Under the pieces are notes generated by a model. That model made no database searches and was not told the origin of the DNA. It was given only the letters and a program-made list of their open reading frames with translations. Shown piece by piece: positions 1 through 7,200 of a stretch of 9,402 nucleotides of DNA (positions within the stretch are counted from its first letter, which is position 1; each line of letters opens with the position of its first letter). A program made the translations under genes and the position numbers. This DNA is from Acidisphaera sp035272265 (GTDB lineage Bacteria > Pseudomonadota > Alphaproteobacteria > Acetobacterales > Acetobacteraceae). The stretch lies in contig DATEQV010000367.1 in NCBI GenBank assembly GCA_035272265.1, positions 1-9,402 on the forward strand. The letters are read 5' to 3'.

Positions 1-3000
1 CAGCTGCACGTGAAGTCGTTCTTCGACTCCACCAACGACGGCGTCGGCGACTTCCGCGGACTGATGCAGAAGCTGGACTACATCGCCGAACTGGGCGTGA
101 CGGTGATCTGGCTGCTGCCGTTCTATCCCTCGCCGCGGCGCGACGACGGCTACGACATCGCCGACTATCGCGGCGTGCATCCCGAGTACGGCACGCTCGC
201 CGATGTCCGCAAGTTCATCCACGAGGCGCACGCGCGCGGACTTCGGGTCATCACCGAGCTGGTGATCAACCACACCTCGGACCAGCATCCGTGGTTCCAG
301 CGCGCCCGCACCGCCAAGCCCGGCAGTGCTGCGCGCGACTTCTACGTCTGGTCCGACACCGATCAGGCCTATGCCGGCACGCGCATCATCTTCCTGGATA
401 CCGAGAAGTCGAACTGGACCTGGGACCCGGTCGCCAACGCGTATTACTGGCACCGCTTCTACGCGCACCAGCCGGACCTCAACTTCGACAACCCGCGGGT
501 GCTGCACGAAGTGCTGTCGGTGATGCGCTTCTGGGTCGACCTCGGCGTCGACGGGCTGCGGCTGGACGCGGTGCCCTATCTGGTCGAACGCGAAGGCACC
601 AACAACGAGAACCTGCCGGAGACGCACGCGGTGCTCAAGCGCATCCGCGCGGAGCTGGAAGCGCACGCGCCGGGGCGGATGCTGCTGGCGGAGGCCAACC
701 AGTGGCCGGAGGACGCGCAGCAGTATTTCGGCGACGGCGACGAATGCCACATGTCGTTCCACTTCCCCCTGATGCCGCGCATGTACATGGCGATCGCGCA
801 GGAAGACCGGTTCCCGATCACCGACATCATGCGCCAGACGCCGGAGATCCCGGACAACTGCCAGTGGGCGATCTTCCTGCGCAACCACGACGAGCTGACG
901 CTCGAGATGGTCACCGATTCCGAACGTGACTATCTGTGGGAGACGTATGCGAGCGACCGCCGCGCGCGGCTGAACCTGGGCATCCGCCGCCGCCTGTCGC
1001 CGCTGCTGGAGCATGACCGGCGACGCATCGAGCTGATGAACTCGCTGCTGTTCTCGATGCCCGGCACGCCGGTGATCTACTACGGCGACGAGATCGGGAT
1101 GGGCGACAACATCCATCTCGGCGACCGCGACGGCGTGCGCACGCCGATGCAGTGGTCGCCCGACCGCAACGGCGGCTTCTCGCGCGCCAACCCGGCCGCA
1201 CTCGTGCTGCCGCCGATCATGGACGCGCTGTACGGCTACGAGGCGGTGAACGTCGAGGCGCAGGCGGCCGATCCGCACTCGCTGCTGAACTGGACGCGGC
1301 GCATGCTGGCGGTGCGCAAGCGCCACCGCGCGTTCGGCCGCGGGAGCCTGCGCTTCCTGTATCCCGGCAACCGCAAGGTGCTCGCCTTCCTGCGCGAGCT
1401 GTCGGACGGCGTGAACGAAGAAATTCTGTGCGTGGCCAATCTTTCGCGCACCGCGCAGGCCGTCGAGCTCGACCTCTCGAGCCTTGCCGGACGCACGCCG
1501 GTGGAACTCGTCGGCGGCTCGGTGTTCCCGGCGATCGGGCAGCTGCCATACCTGCTGACGCTGCCGCCCTACGGGTTCTTCTGGTTCCTGCTCGCCGACC
1601 GCGCGCAGCTGCCGTCCTGGCACGCGCCGAGCCCTCAGGTCCTGCCGGAGCTGACCACGCTCGTCGTGCGCCGGATGCTGGAGGACGTGCTGGACGGCCT
1701 CAACCGCGTGGTGCTGGAGCGCGAGATCCTGCCGGCCTACCTGCCCCACCGGCGCTGGTTCGGCGCCAAGGGCGAGGCACTGCACGGGGTGCGCTTCGTC
1801 TATGGCGTCCGGATGCGCGCCAGCGCCAATCCGCTGCTGCTGACGGAGGTCGAGGTCGCGGTGGGCGGGCGCACCGAGATCTACGTCCTGCCGCTTGCCG
1901 GCGTCGCCGAGGACGGCGCCAGCACGCGGGTTCTCCAGCTTGCGCTGGCGCGTCTGCGGCGCGGGCGCGAGGTCGGCTACCTGACCGACGGGTTTGCCGT
2001 CGACGGTCTGCCGCAGGCCTTCCTGCGGGCGTTCCGCGAATGTCTCGTGCTCAAGCTGCCGGACGGTCTTGGCGAACTGCGCTTCCTGACCAACGGGCGC
2101 TTGCCGGAAGTCGAGATCGGCGACGGCGAAGAGGTACGACGGCTGTCGGCGGAGCAGTCGAACTCCTCGCTGATCGTCGGCGAGCTGCTGCTGCTGAAGA
2201 TCATCCGCAAGGTCGCCGAAGGCATCCATCCCGAAGCCGAGATGACCGGCTTCCTGACCGAGCGCGGCTTCCCGAACATCGCGCCGCTGTACGGCGAGCT
2301 GATGCGTGTCGCCCCGGACGGCACGCGCGCGACGCTCGGCCTGGTGCAAGGTTTTGTCCGCAACCAGGGCGACGGCTGGGGCTGGACGCTCGATTTCCTG
2401 CATCGCGTGGTCGACGAGATCGCGGTGACCGGCCAGGGCGAGGAAGCCGCACGGCACGACGACGCCTTCGCGCCGTACATGAACTTTGCGGCCGCGGTCG
2501 GAAGGCGGCTGGCCGAGATGCACGCCGTGCTCGCGGAACCGACGGACGACCCGGAGTTCCGGCCGGAGAGGGCGGATGCGGCCATGCGCCGCCGTTGGGC
2601 CGAAGGTGCGATCGAGCAGCTCGACGCGGCCTTCCGCCTGCTTCGACAGACGCGCGACTGGCCGGACGCCGACACGGAAGTCCGCGCGAAGACGCTGCTG
2701 GCGCGTGAAGCGGACGTGCGCGAACTCTGCCATCGCCTGGCCGCCGCCGGACGCGATGCGCTCAGCACGCGCGTGCACGGCGACTTCCACCTCGGCCAGG
2801 TGCTGGTGGTGCAGGGCGACGCCTACATCATCGACTTCGAGGGCGAGCCGGCGCGGCCGATGGAGCAGCGCCGGGCGAAATCCTCGCCGCTGCGCGACGC
2901 GGCCGGGCTGCTGCGCTCGTTCGACTATGCCGCCGCCACCGCCGCCCCTGGCCGTGCCGCCGCGTCGCCGCAGGTGGAGGAACGGCGTGCCTTGCTGCTG

Positions 3001-3240
3001 CCACGCTTCCGTGAACAGGCACAGGCGGCGTTCCTGGACGCCTACCGGGCGGTGCTGCATACGGCGGCACGGCCGTGGGTGGCCCCGGAGGCGGAAGACG
3101 CGCTGCTTGATCTCTTCCTGATCGAAAAGGCGGCCTACGAAATTCGTTACGAAGCATCGAACCGGCCGACCTGGATCGGCATTCCACTCCGCGGGCTGGG
3201 CGAGCTGGTTCAGCGCCTTCTGCCCGCACAGGAGGCTTGA
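1..3240 (+). CDS. treS: Trehalose synthase (maltose alpha-D-glucosyltransferase) fused to maltokinase, 5' partial
   Basis: Bifunctional cytoplasmic enzyme. The N-terminal part interconverts trehalose and maltose; the C-terminal part phosphorylates maltose with ATP to maltose 1-phosphate, the GlgE substrate. Frame 1 is open from base 1 and reads QLHVKSFFD, which lies inside the TreS start region, so the true start is upstream and the GTG at base 10 is an internal Val. Numbering from base 1: GH13 barrel about 1-430 with VINH at 88-91, nucleophile Asp189 (GLRLDAV), acid Glu231 (LLAEANQ) and Asp297 (RNHDEL); beta-sandwich about 430-535 ending in FFWFLL; maltokinase about 575-1075 with RRWFGAKG, EQSNSS at 718-723, Lys733, HGDFH with likely base Asp928, and IIDFEGE with Asp945. 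An Ala-rich loop sits at about 977-988. Fused proteins of roughly 1,100 residues are common in Proteobacteria. No frameshift is seen and every expected motif is present. The stop overlaps glgB by one base. Confidence 0.96.
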   Translation, partial: QLHVKSFFDSTNDGVGDFRGLMQKLDYIAELGVTVIWLLPFYPSPRRDDGYDIADYRGVHPEYGTLADVRKFIHEAHARGLRVITELVINHTSDQHPWFQRARTAKPGSAARDFYVWSDTDQAYAGTRIIFLDTEKSNWTWDPVANAYYWHRFYAHQPDLNFDNPRVLHEVLSVMRFWVDLGVDGLRLDAVPYLVEREGTNNENLPETHAVLKRIRAELEAHAPGRMLLAEANQWPEDAQQYFGDGDECHMSFHFPLMPRMYMAIAQEDRFPITDIMRQTPEIPDNCQWAIFLRNHDELTLEMVTDSERDYLWETYASDRRARLNLGIRRRLSPLLEHDRRRIELMNSLLFSMPGTPVIYYGDEIGMGDNIHLGDRDGVRTPMQWSPDRNGGFSRANPAALVLPPIMDALYGYEAVNVEAQAADPHSLLNWTRRMLAVRKRHRAFGRGSLRFLYPGNRKVLAFLRELSDGVNEEILCVANLSRTAQAVELDLSSLAGRTPVELVGGSVFPAIGQLPYLLTLPPYGFFWFLLADRAQLPSWHAPSPQVLPELTTLVVRRMLEDVLDGLNRVVLEREILPAYLPHRRWFGAKGEALHGVRFVYGVRMRASANPLLLTEVEVAVGGRTEIYVLPLAGVAEDGASTRVLQLALARLRRGREVGYLTDGFAVDGLPQAFLRAFRECLVLKLPDGLGELRFLTNGRLPEVEIGDGEEVRRLSAEQSNSSLIVGELLLLKIIRKVAEGIHPEAEMTGFLTERGFPNIAPLYGELMRVAPDGTRATLGLVQGFVRNQGDGWGWTLDFLHRVVDEIAVTGQGEEAARHDDAFAPYMNFAAAVGRRLAEMHAVLAEPTDDPEFRPERADAAMRRRWAEGAIEQLDAAFRLLRQTRDWPDADTEVRAKTLLAREADVRELCHRLAAAGRDALSTRVHGDFHLGQVLVVQGDAYIIDFEGEPARPMEQRRAKSSPLRDAAGLLRSFDYAAATAAPGRAAASPQVEERRALLLPRFREQAQAAFLDAYRAVLHTAARPWVAPEAEDALLDLFLIEKAAYEIRYEASNRPTWIGIPLRGLGELVQRLLPAQEA
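3230..3235 (+). promoter_or_regulatory. Strong Shine-Dalgarno sequence of glgB
   Basis: AGGAGG lies inside the last codons of treS-mak, four bases before the ATG at 3240. It is the only consensus Shine-Dalgarno sequence at any junction of this window. The spacing is a little short but workable, and it favours ATG 3240 over the adjacent in-frame TTG at 3237, which would leave only one base of spacing. It suggests that glgB can initiate efficiently in addition to any coupling with treS. Confidence 0.7.
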
Positions 3241-5450
3241 TGGACGCGCCCTTTGACGTGGAAAAGGCCGACGGGACGCTCGATCCCGCGGCGATCGAAG
3301 CGCTGGTGCAGGCACGGCACGGCGACCCGTTCGCCGTGCTCGGCCCGCATGCGGCCGGCAATGCGACCGTCATCCGCACCTTCCAGCCTTTCGCGCGCGA
3401 CGTGCAGGTGCTCGACGCCGCGACCGGGCAGCTGCGCGGGACGCTGCGCCGCATCCACCCCGCCGGCCTGTTCGCCGGCGCGGTCGCGAGCGCCGCGCCA
3501 TACCGGCTGCGGATCGACCAGAGCGATGCGGTGATCGAGACGGAGGACCCGTACAGCTTTTCGGAAGTGTTGGGCGAGCTGGACGTGTACCTGCTGGCGG
3601 AGGGCCGTCATCACGATGTCGGCCGCGCGCTGGGTGCGCATCCGACGGAGATGAACGGCGTGCGCGGCGTGCGCTTCGCGGTCTGGGCGCCGAACGCGCG
3701 CCGGGTGTCCGTCGTCGGGCCGTTCAACCGCTGGGACGGCCGCTGCCATCCGATGCGGCTGCGTCACGGACCGAGCGTGTGGGATCTGTTCATCCCGCGC
3801 CTGGGCCCTGGCGAGCTGTATAAATACGAGATCGTCGGGCCGCACGGCGAGCTGGTGCCGCTGAAGGCCGATCCGGTCGCCTGGGCCGCCGAGTCGCCGC
3901 CGGCGACCGCGTCGGTCGTCGCCGACACCGCGCCGCGCCGCTGGAACGACGACGCATGGATGGCGTCGCGGCCGGAACGGCAATCGCCGCGCGCCCCGAT
4001 CGCGATGTACGAGGTGCATGCGCAATCCTGGATGCACGATCCTTCGCTGACCGGCTGCGTGTGGGACCAGCTGATCGAGCGGTTGATCCCGTATGTCGCG
4101 CGCATGGGCTTCACGCATATCGAGCTCATGCCGATCATGGAGCATCCGTTCGGCGGCTCGTGGGGCTATCAGCCGCTCGGCCAGTATGCGCCGGCTGCGG
4201 CGCTCGGCCCGCCCGGCGCGTTCGCGCGCTTCGTCGACCACTGCCACCAGGCGAATATCGGCGTCATCCTCGATTGGGTGCCGGCGCATTTCCCGAGCGA
4301 CGCGCACGGGCTCGCGCGCTTCGACGGCACGCCGCTGTATGAGCACGCGGACCCGAAGGAGGGATACCACCACGACTGGCATACCTACATCTTCAATCTC
4401 GGACGCAACGAGGTGCGGGCGTTCCTGTTCGGCAGCGCGCTGCACTGGCTGGAGCACTACCACGCCGACGGGCTGCGCGTGGATGCGGTCGCCTCGATGC
4501 TGTACCGCGACTACTCGCGCAAGGAAGGTGAGTGGATCCCGAACAAATACGGCGGCCGGGAGAACCTGGAGGCGGTGTCGTTCCTGCAGGACCTGTCGCG
4601 CATCATCGCCGAACGCTGTCCCGGCGCGGTGCTGATCGCCGAGGAAAGCACCGCGTGGCCCAACGTGACGCGCCCGGCGGACGAAGGCGGGCTCGGTTTC
4701 AATTACAAGTGGAACATGGGCTGGATGCACGACACGCTGCATTACATGCACGAGGAGCCGGTCCACCGCAGCTGGCACCACCGCGACATCACCTTCGGCA
4801 TGCTGTACGCATGGTCGGAGAAGTACGTGCTGCCGCTGTCGCACGACGAGGTGGTGTACGGAAAAGGCTCGCTGATCGGCAAGATGTCGGGCGACGAGTG
4901 GCAGCGCTTCGCCAACCTGCGCGCCTATTACGGTTTCATGTGGACCTATCCCGGCAAGAAGCTGATGTTCATGGGCGGTGACATCGCCCAGTGGCGGGAG
5001 TGGAACCACGATACCGGCCTCGATTGGAACCTGCTGGAATATCCGTTGCACAAGGGCGTGCAGCAGGTGGTGCACGACCTGAACCACCTGTACGCGAACA
5101 CGCCGGCGCTGCATCGCCGCGACACCCATTACGAAGGCTTCCAGTGGGTCGTCGTGGACGACAATCTGCAGAGCGTGTACGCCTATCTCCGCTACGGCGA
5201 GGCCGGCGATCCGCCGGCGCTGGTCGCGTTCAACGCGACCCCCGTCCCGCGCCTGGGCTACCGTATGGGCGTGCCGCGCGAGGGCGAGTGGCGCGAGGTC
5301 ATGAACACCGACGCCGCGATGTACGGCGGGTCCAACATGGGGAACGGCGGCAGCGTCTCGGCCGAGCCGATACCCTGTCACGGCTTCCCCGCCTCCGTCT
5401 CGCTCACCTTGCCGCCGCTCGCGACGATCGTACTGCTGGGACCGTCGTGA
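3240..5450 (+). CDS. glgB: 1,4-alpha-glucan branching enzyme GlgB
   Basis: Cuts alpha-1,4-glucan and re-attaches the segment in alpha-1,6 linkage, making branched glycogen in the cytoplasm. The product is 736 residues, the usual full GlgB length. An N1 module (DPFAVLGPH near residue 30) is followed by CBM48 at about 140-230 (FAVWAPNA, GPFNRWDGR), the GH13 barrel at about 240-620 and an all-beta C-terminal domain. Asp345 and His350 (ILDWVPAH), nucleophile Asp415 (GLRVDAV), acid Glu468 (IAEEST) and His535-Asp536 (PLSHDEVV) are all present. Their spacings (53 and 68 residues between the catalytic acids) equal those of E. coli GlgB as I recall it (Asp405, Glu458, Asp526). The ATG sits in TGATG, overlapping the treS stop by one base behind AGGAGG. 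Its place after the TreS-maltokinase gene fits branching of glucan made by GlgE; it would equally serve glucan made by a GlgA synthase encoded elsewhere. The stop overlaps treZ by four bases. Confidence 0.97.
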   Translation: MDAPFDVEKADGTLDPAAIEALVQARHGDPFAVLGPHAAGNATVIRTFQPFARDVQVLDAATGQLRGTLRRIHPAGLFAGAVASAAPYRLRIDQSDAVIETEDPYSFSEVLGELDVYLLAEGRHHDVGRALGAHPTEMNGVRGVRFAVWAPNARRVSVVGPFNRWDGRCHPMRLRHGPSVWDLFIPRLGPGELYKYEIVGPHGELVPLKADPVAWAAESPPATASVVADTAPRRWNDDAWMASRPERQSPRAPIAMYEVHAQSWMHDPSLTGCVWDQLIERLIPYVARMGFTHIELMPIMEHPFGGSWGYQPLGQYAPAAALGPPGAFARFVDHCHQANIGVILDWVPAHFPSDAHGLARFDGTPLYEHADPKEGYHHDWHTYIFNLGRNEVRAFLFGSALHWLEHYHADGLRVDAVASMLYRDYSRKEGEWIPNKYGGRENLEAVSFLQDLSRIIAERCPGAVLIAEESTAWPNVTRPADEGGLGFNYKWNMGWMHDTLHYMHEEPVHRSWHHRDITFGMLYAWSEKYVLPLSHDEVVYGKGSLIGKMSGDEWQRFANLRAYYGFMWTYPGKKLMFMGGDIAQWREWNHDTGLDWNLLEYPLHKGVQQVVHDLNHLYANTPALHRRDTHYEGFQWVVVDDNLQSVYAYLRYGEAGDPPALVAFNATPVPRLGYRMGVPREGEWREVMNTDAAMYGGSNMGNGGSVSAEPIPCHGFPASVSLTLPPLATIVLLGPS
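5438..5450 (+). promoter_or_regulatory. treZ start region: GGGA plus GTGA overlap
   Basis: The glgB stop TGA (5448-5450) and the treZ GTG start (5447-5449) share a four-base GTGA. A weak Shine-Dalgarno core GGGA at 5438-5441 lies five bases upstream of the GTG. The arrangement is typical of termination-reinitiation coupling. This start gives a protein that begins just before its CBM48 domain; open frame further upstream lies inside glgB and encodes no TreZ-like sequence. Confidence 0.6.
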
Positions 5451-7198
5451 ACGAACCGGCTTGGGGTGCCTCGACGGCCGACGGCTTCACGCGGTTCCGG
5501 GTCTGGGCGCCGAGCGCGGACGCGCTGGTGCTCGAGATCCAGGACGGCGGCGAGACGCCGATGCAGCGCGACGCCGAGGGCTGGCACGGCGCCGCGCTCA
5601 CGTGCGGTCCGGGCACGCGCTACCGGTTCCGGCTGCCCGACGGCCTGTGCGTGCCTGATCCGGCGTCGCGCCAGCAGGACGGCGACGTGCACGGCTGGAG
5701 CGTCGTCGTCGATCCGCACGACTACGCATGGCAGCACGCGGACTGGCGCGGCCGGCCGTGGCACGAGGCCGTCGTCTACGAACTGCACCCGGGCACGTTC
5801 GGCGGCTTCGACGGCATCCGCGCGCAACTGCCGCGACTGCATCAGCTCGGCATCACCGCGATCGAGCTGATGCCGATCAACGATTTCCCAGGCCAGCGCA
5901 ACTGGGGCTACGACGGCGTGCTGCCGTACGCGCCCGACGAAAGCTACGGCACGCCCGCCCAGCTCAAGCGCCTGATCGACGCGGCGCACGGGCTCGGCAT
6001 GACCGTCATGCTCGATGTCGTCTATAACCATTTCGGTCCCGACGGCGCCTATCTCCACGTGCTGGCCAAGCCGTTCTTCGACGAAGGCAGGCACACGCCC
6101 TGGGGCGCCGCGATCAATTTCCGCCACCAGCCGGTCGCCGAGTTCTTCGTGCAGAACGCGCTGATGTGGCTCAACGAGTACCGGTTCGACGGGCTGCGCT
6201 TCGATGCCGTGCACGCCTACCGCGACGGCGACTTCCTGCGCGCGATGGGCGAGGCGATCCGCGCGGAAATCCCGGCCGGACGCGACGTCGCGCTGGTGCT
6301 GGAGAACGAGGGCAACGAAGCCCGCTTCCTGCCTCGCCCGTACGACGCGCAGTGGACCGACGACTGGCACCATTGCGTGCACGTGCTGCTGACCGGCGAG
6401 CGCGAAGGCTACTACGCCGGCTTCCAGGACGCCGCCCGCCTTCTCGCGCGGTGCCTGTCGGAGGGCTTCGCCTATCAGGGCGAGATGACGCCCAGAGGCG
6501 ACAAGCGTGGCGAGCCCAGCGCACATCTGCCGTCAACTTCGTTTGTCATTTCGATGCAGACGCACGACCAGGTCGGCAACCGCGCGTTCGGCGAGCGGCC
6601 GAACGCGCTGGCGCGCGACGCCGCGATCCACGCGGCACAGACATTGCAACTACTCTCGCCATTCATCCCGATGCTGTTCGCGGGGGAGGAGTGGGGCACC
6701 AGGCGGCCGTTCCTTTTCTTCACCGACCACAACAACGAACTGGCGCCGCTGGTCCGCGAGGGCCGGCGCCGTGAGTTCGAGCACTTCGCCGCGTTCAGCG
6801 ACCCGCACAAGCGCGACACGATCCCCGATCCGAATGCGCCCGAGACCTTCATCCGCTCGATCCCCGACCCGGACGAAGCCCATGAGCCGGAGTACGCGAA
6901 GCGGCTGGAGCGCACGCGCGCGCTGCTCGCGCTGCGCAACCGCTACATCGTCCCCCGCATCCAAGGCGCGCGCAGCGAGGGGGCGGAGGCGATCGGGGCA
7001 AAGGCGGTGCGCGCAAGCTGGCGTCTGGGCGACGGCAGCGCGCTCACCATCGCCACCAACCTGGGAGACCACCCCGTGCCGATCGCCGACATACCGGGCG
7101 AGATGCTCTACGGAACCGGCGAGCATCTCGGCCTGGTCGTGCCGGAAGGCGCGCTGCCGGAGATGAGCACCGTCGTCTATCTGGCCGAGCGTCACTGA
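5447..7198 (+). CDS. treZ: Maltooligosyltrehalose trehalohydrolase TreZ
   Basis: Hydrolyses the alpha-1,4 bond next to the trehalosyl end of maltooligosyltrehalose, freeing trehalose and leaving a shortened maltodextrin; it is the second step of the TreY-TreZ pathway. The product is 583 residues, normal for TreZ. A short N-terminal CBM48 (FRVWAPSA, residues 17-24) is followed by the GH13 barrel starting near VVYELHPGTF (109-118). Asp190 and His195 (LDVVYNH), nucleophile Asp253 (GLRFDAVHAY), probable acid Glu286 (VLENEGN) and His373-Asp374 (MQTHDQVGNR) are seen. Strong family signatures follow: FAGEEWG, PFLFFTDH and VREGRRREF, then a small C-terminal beta domain. HDQVGNR, FFTDH and the ENEGNEA motif separate it from GlgB and GlgX. 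The GTG start overlaps glgB by four bases and the stop overlaps malQ by one. Its partner TreY follows malQ rather than adjoining treZ directly. Confidence 0.95.
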   Translation: MNEPAWGASTADGFTRFRVWAPSADALVLEIQDGGETPMQRDAEGWHGAALTCGPGTRYRFRLPDGLCVPDPASRQQDGDVHGWSVVVDPHDYAWQHADWRGRPWHEAVVYELHPGTFGGFDGIRAQLPRLHQLGITAIELMPINDFPGQRNWGYDGVLPYAPDESYGTPAQLKRLIDAAHGLGMTVMLDVVYNHFGPDGAYLHVLAKPFFDEGRHTPWGAAINFRHQPVAEFFVQNALMWLNEYRFDGLRFDAVHAYRDGDFLRAMGEAIRAEIPAGRDVALVLENEGNEARFLPRPYDAQWTDDWHHCVHVLLTGEREGYYAGFQDAARLLARCLSEGFAYQGEMTPRGDKRGEPSAHLPSTSFVISMQTHDQVGNRAFGERPNALARDAAIHAAQTLQLLSPFIPMLFAGEEWGTRRPFLFFTDHNNELAPLVREGRRREFEHFAAFSDPHKRDTIPDPNAPETFIRSIPDPDEAHEPEYAKRLERTRALLALRNRYIVPRIQGARSEGAEAIGAKAVRASWRLGDGSALTIATNLGDHPVPIADIPGEMLYGTGEHLGLVVPEGALPEMSTVVYLAERH

Positions 7199-7200
7199 TG
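7196..7200 (+). promoter_or_regulatory. treZ-malQ TGATG stop-start overlap
   Basis: The treZ stop TGA (7196-7198) and the malQ ATG (7198-7200) share one base. Only a GAG at 7187-7189 could act as a Shine-Dalgarno core, so malQ translation probably depends on ribosomes finishing treZ. This is inferred from layout. Confidence 0.55.

Noticed and set aside
10..12. GTG at base 10 as the start of treS
   Set aside because: The three codons before it (Gln-Leu-His) belong to the conserved TreS block QLHVKSFFD, so this Val is internal and the gene begins upstream of the window.
1152..2708. A 518-codon open frame on the + strand inside treS-mak
   Set aside because: Out of frame with a gene showing continuous, motif-rich homology. 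The product is almost entirely Arg, Ala, Gly and Pro, typical of a shifted frame in GC-rich DNA.
3237..3239. TTG at 3237 as the glgB start
   Set aside because: It lies one base after AGGAGG, too close for initiation, and is directly followed by an ATG with better spacing.
3210..5381. A 723-codon open frame on the - strand opposite glgB
   Set aside because: It mirrors a confident glgB gene almost exactly. Its product is full of Arg, His and Val with no recognisable domain. Long antisense open frames are expected where third codon positions are nearly all G or C.
4991..5446. Upstream extension of treZ into glgB
   Set aside because: The frame is open, but the translated sequence is shadow-like (Arg/Ala/Gly-rich) and overlaps the coding end of glgB. 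TreZ similarity begins only after the GTG at 5447.
5378..6526. A 382-codon open frame on the - strand opposite treZ
   Set aside because: Composition shadow of treZ with no family motif; it covers only part of the gene and overlaps essential catalytic codons of the sense frame.
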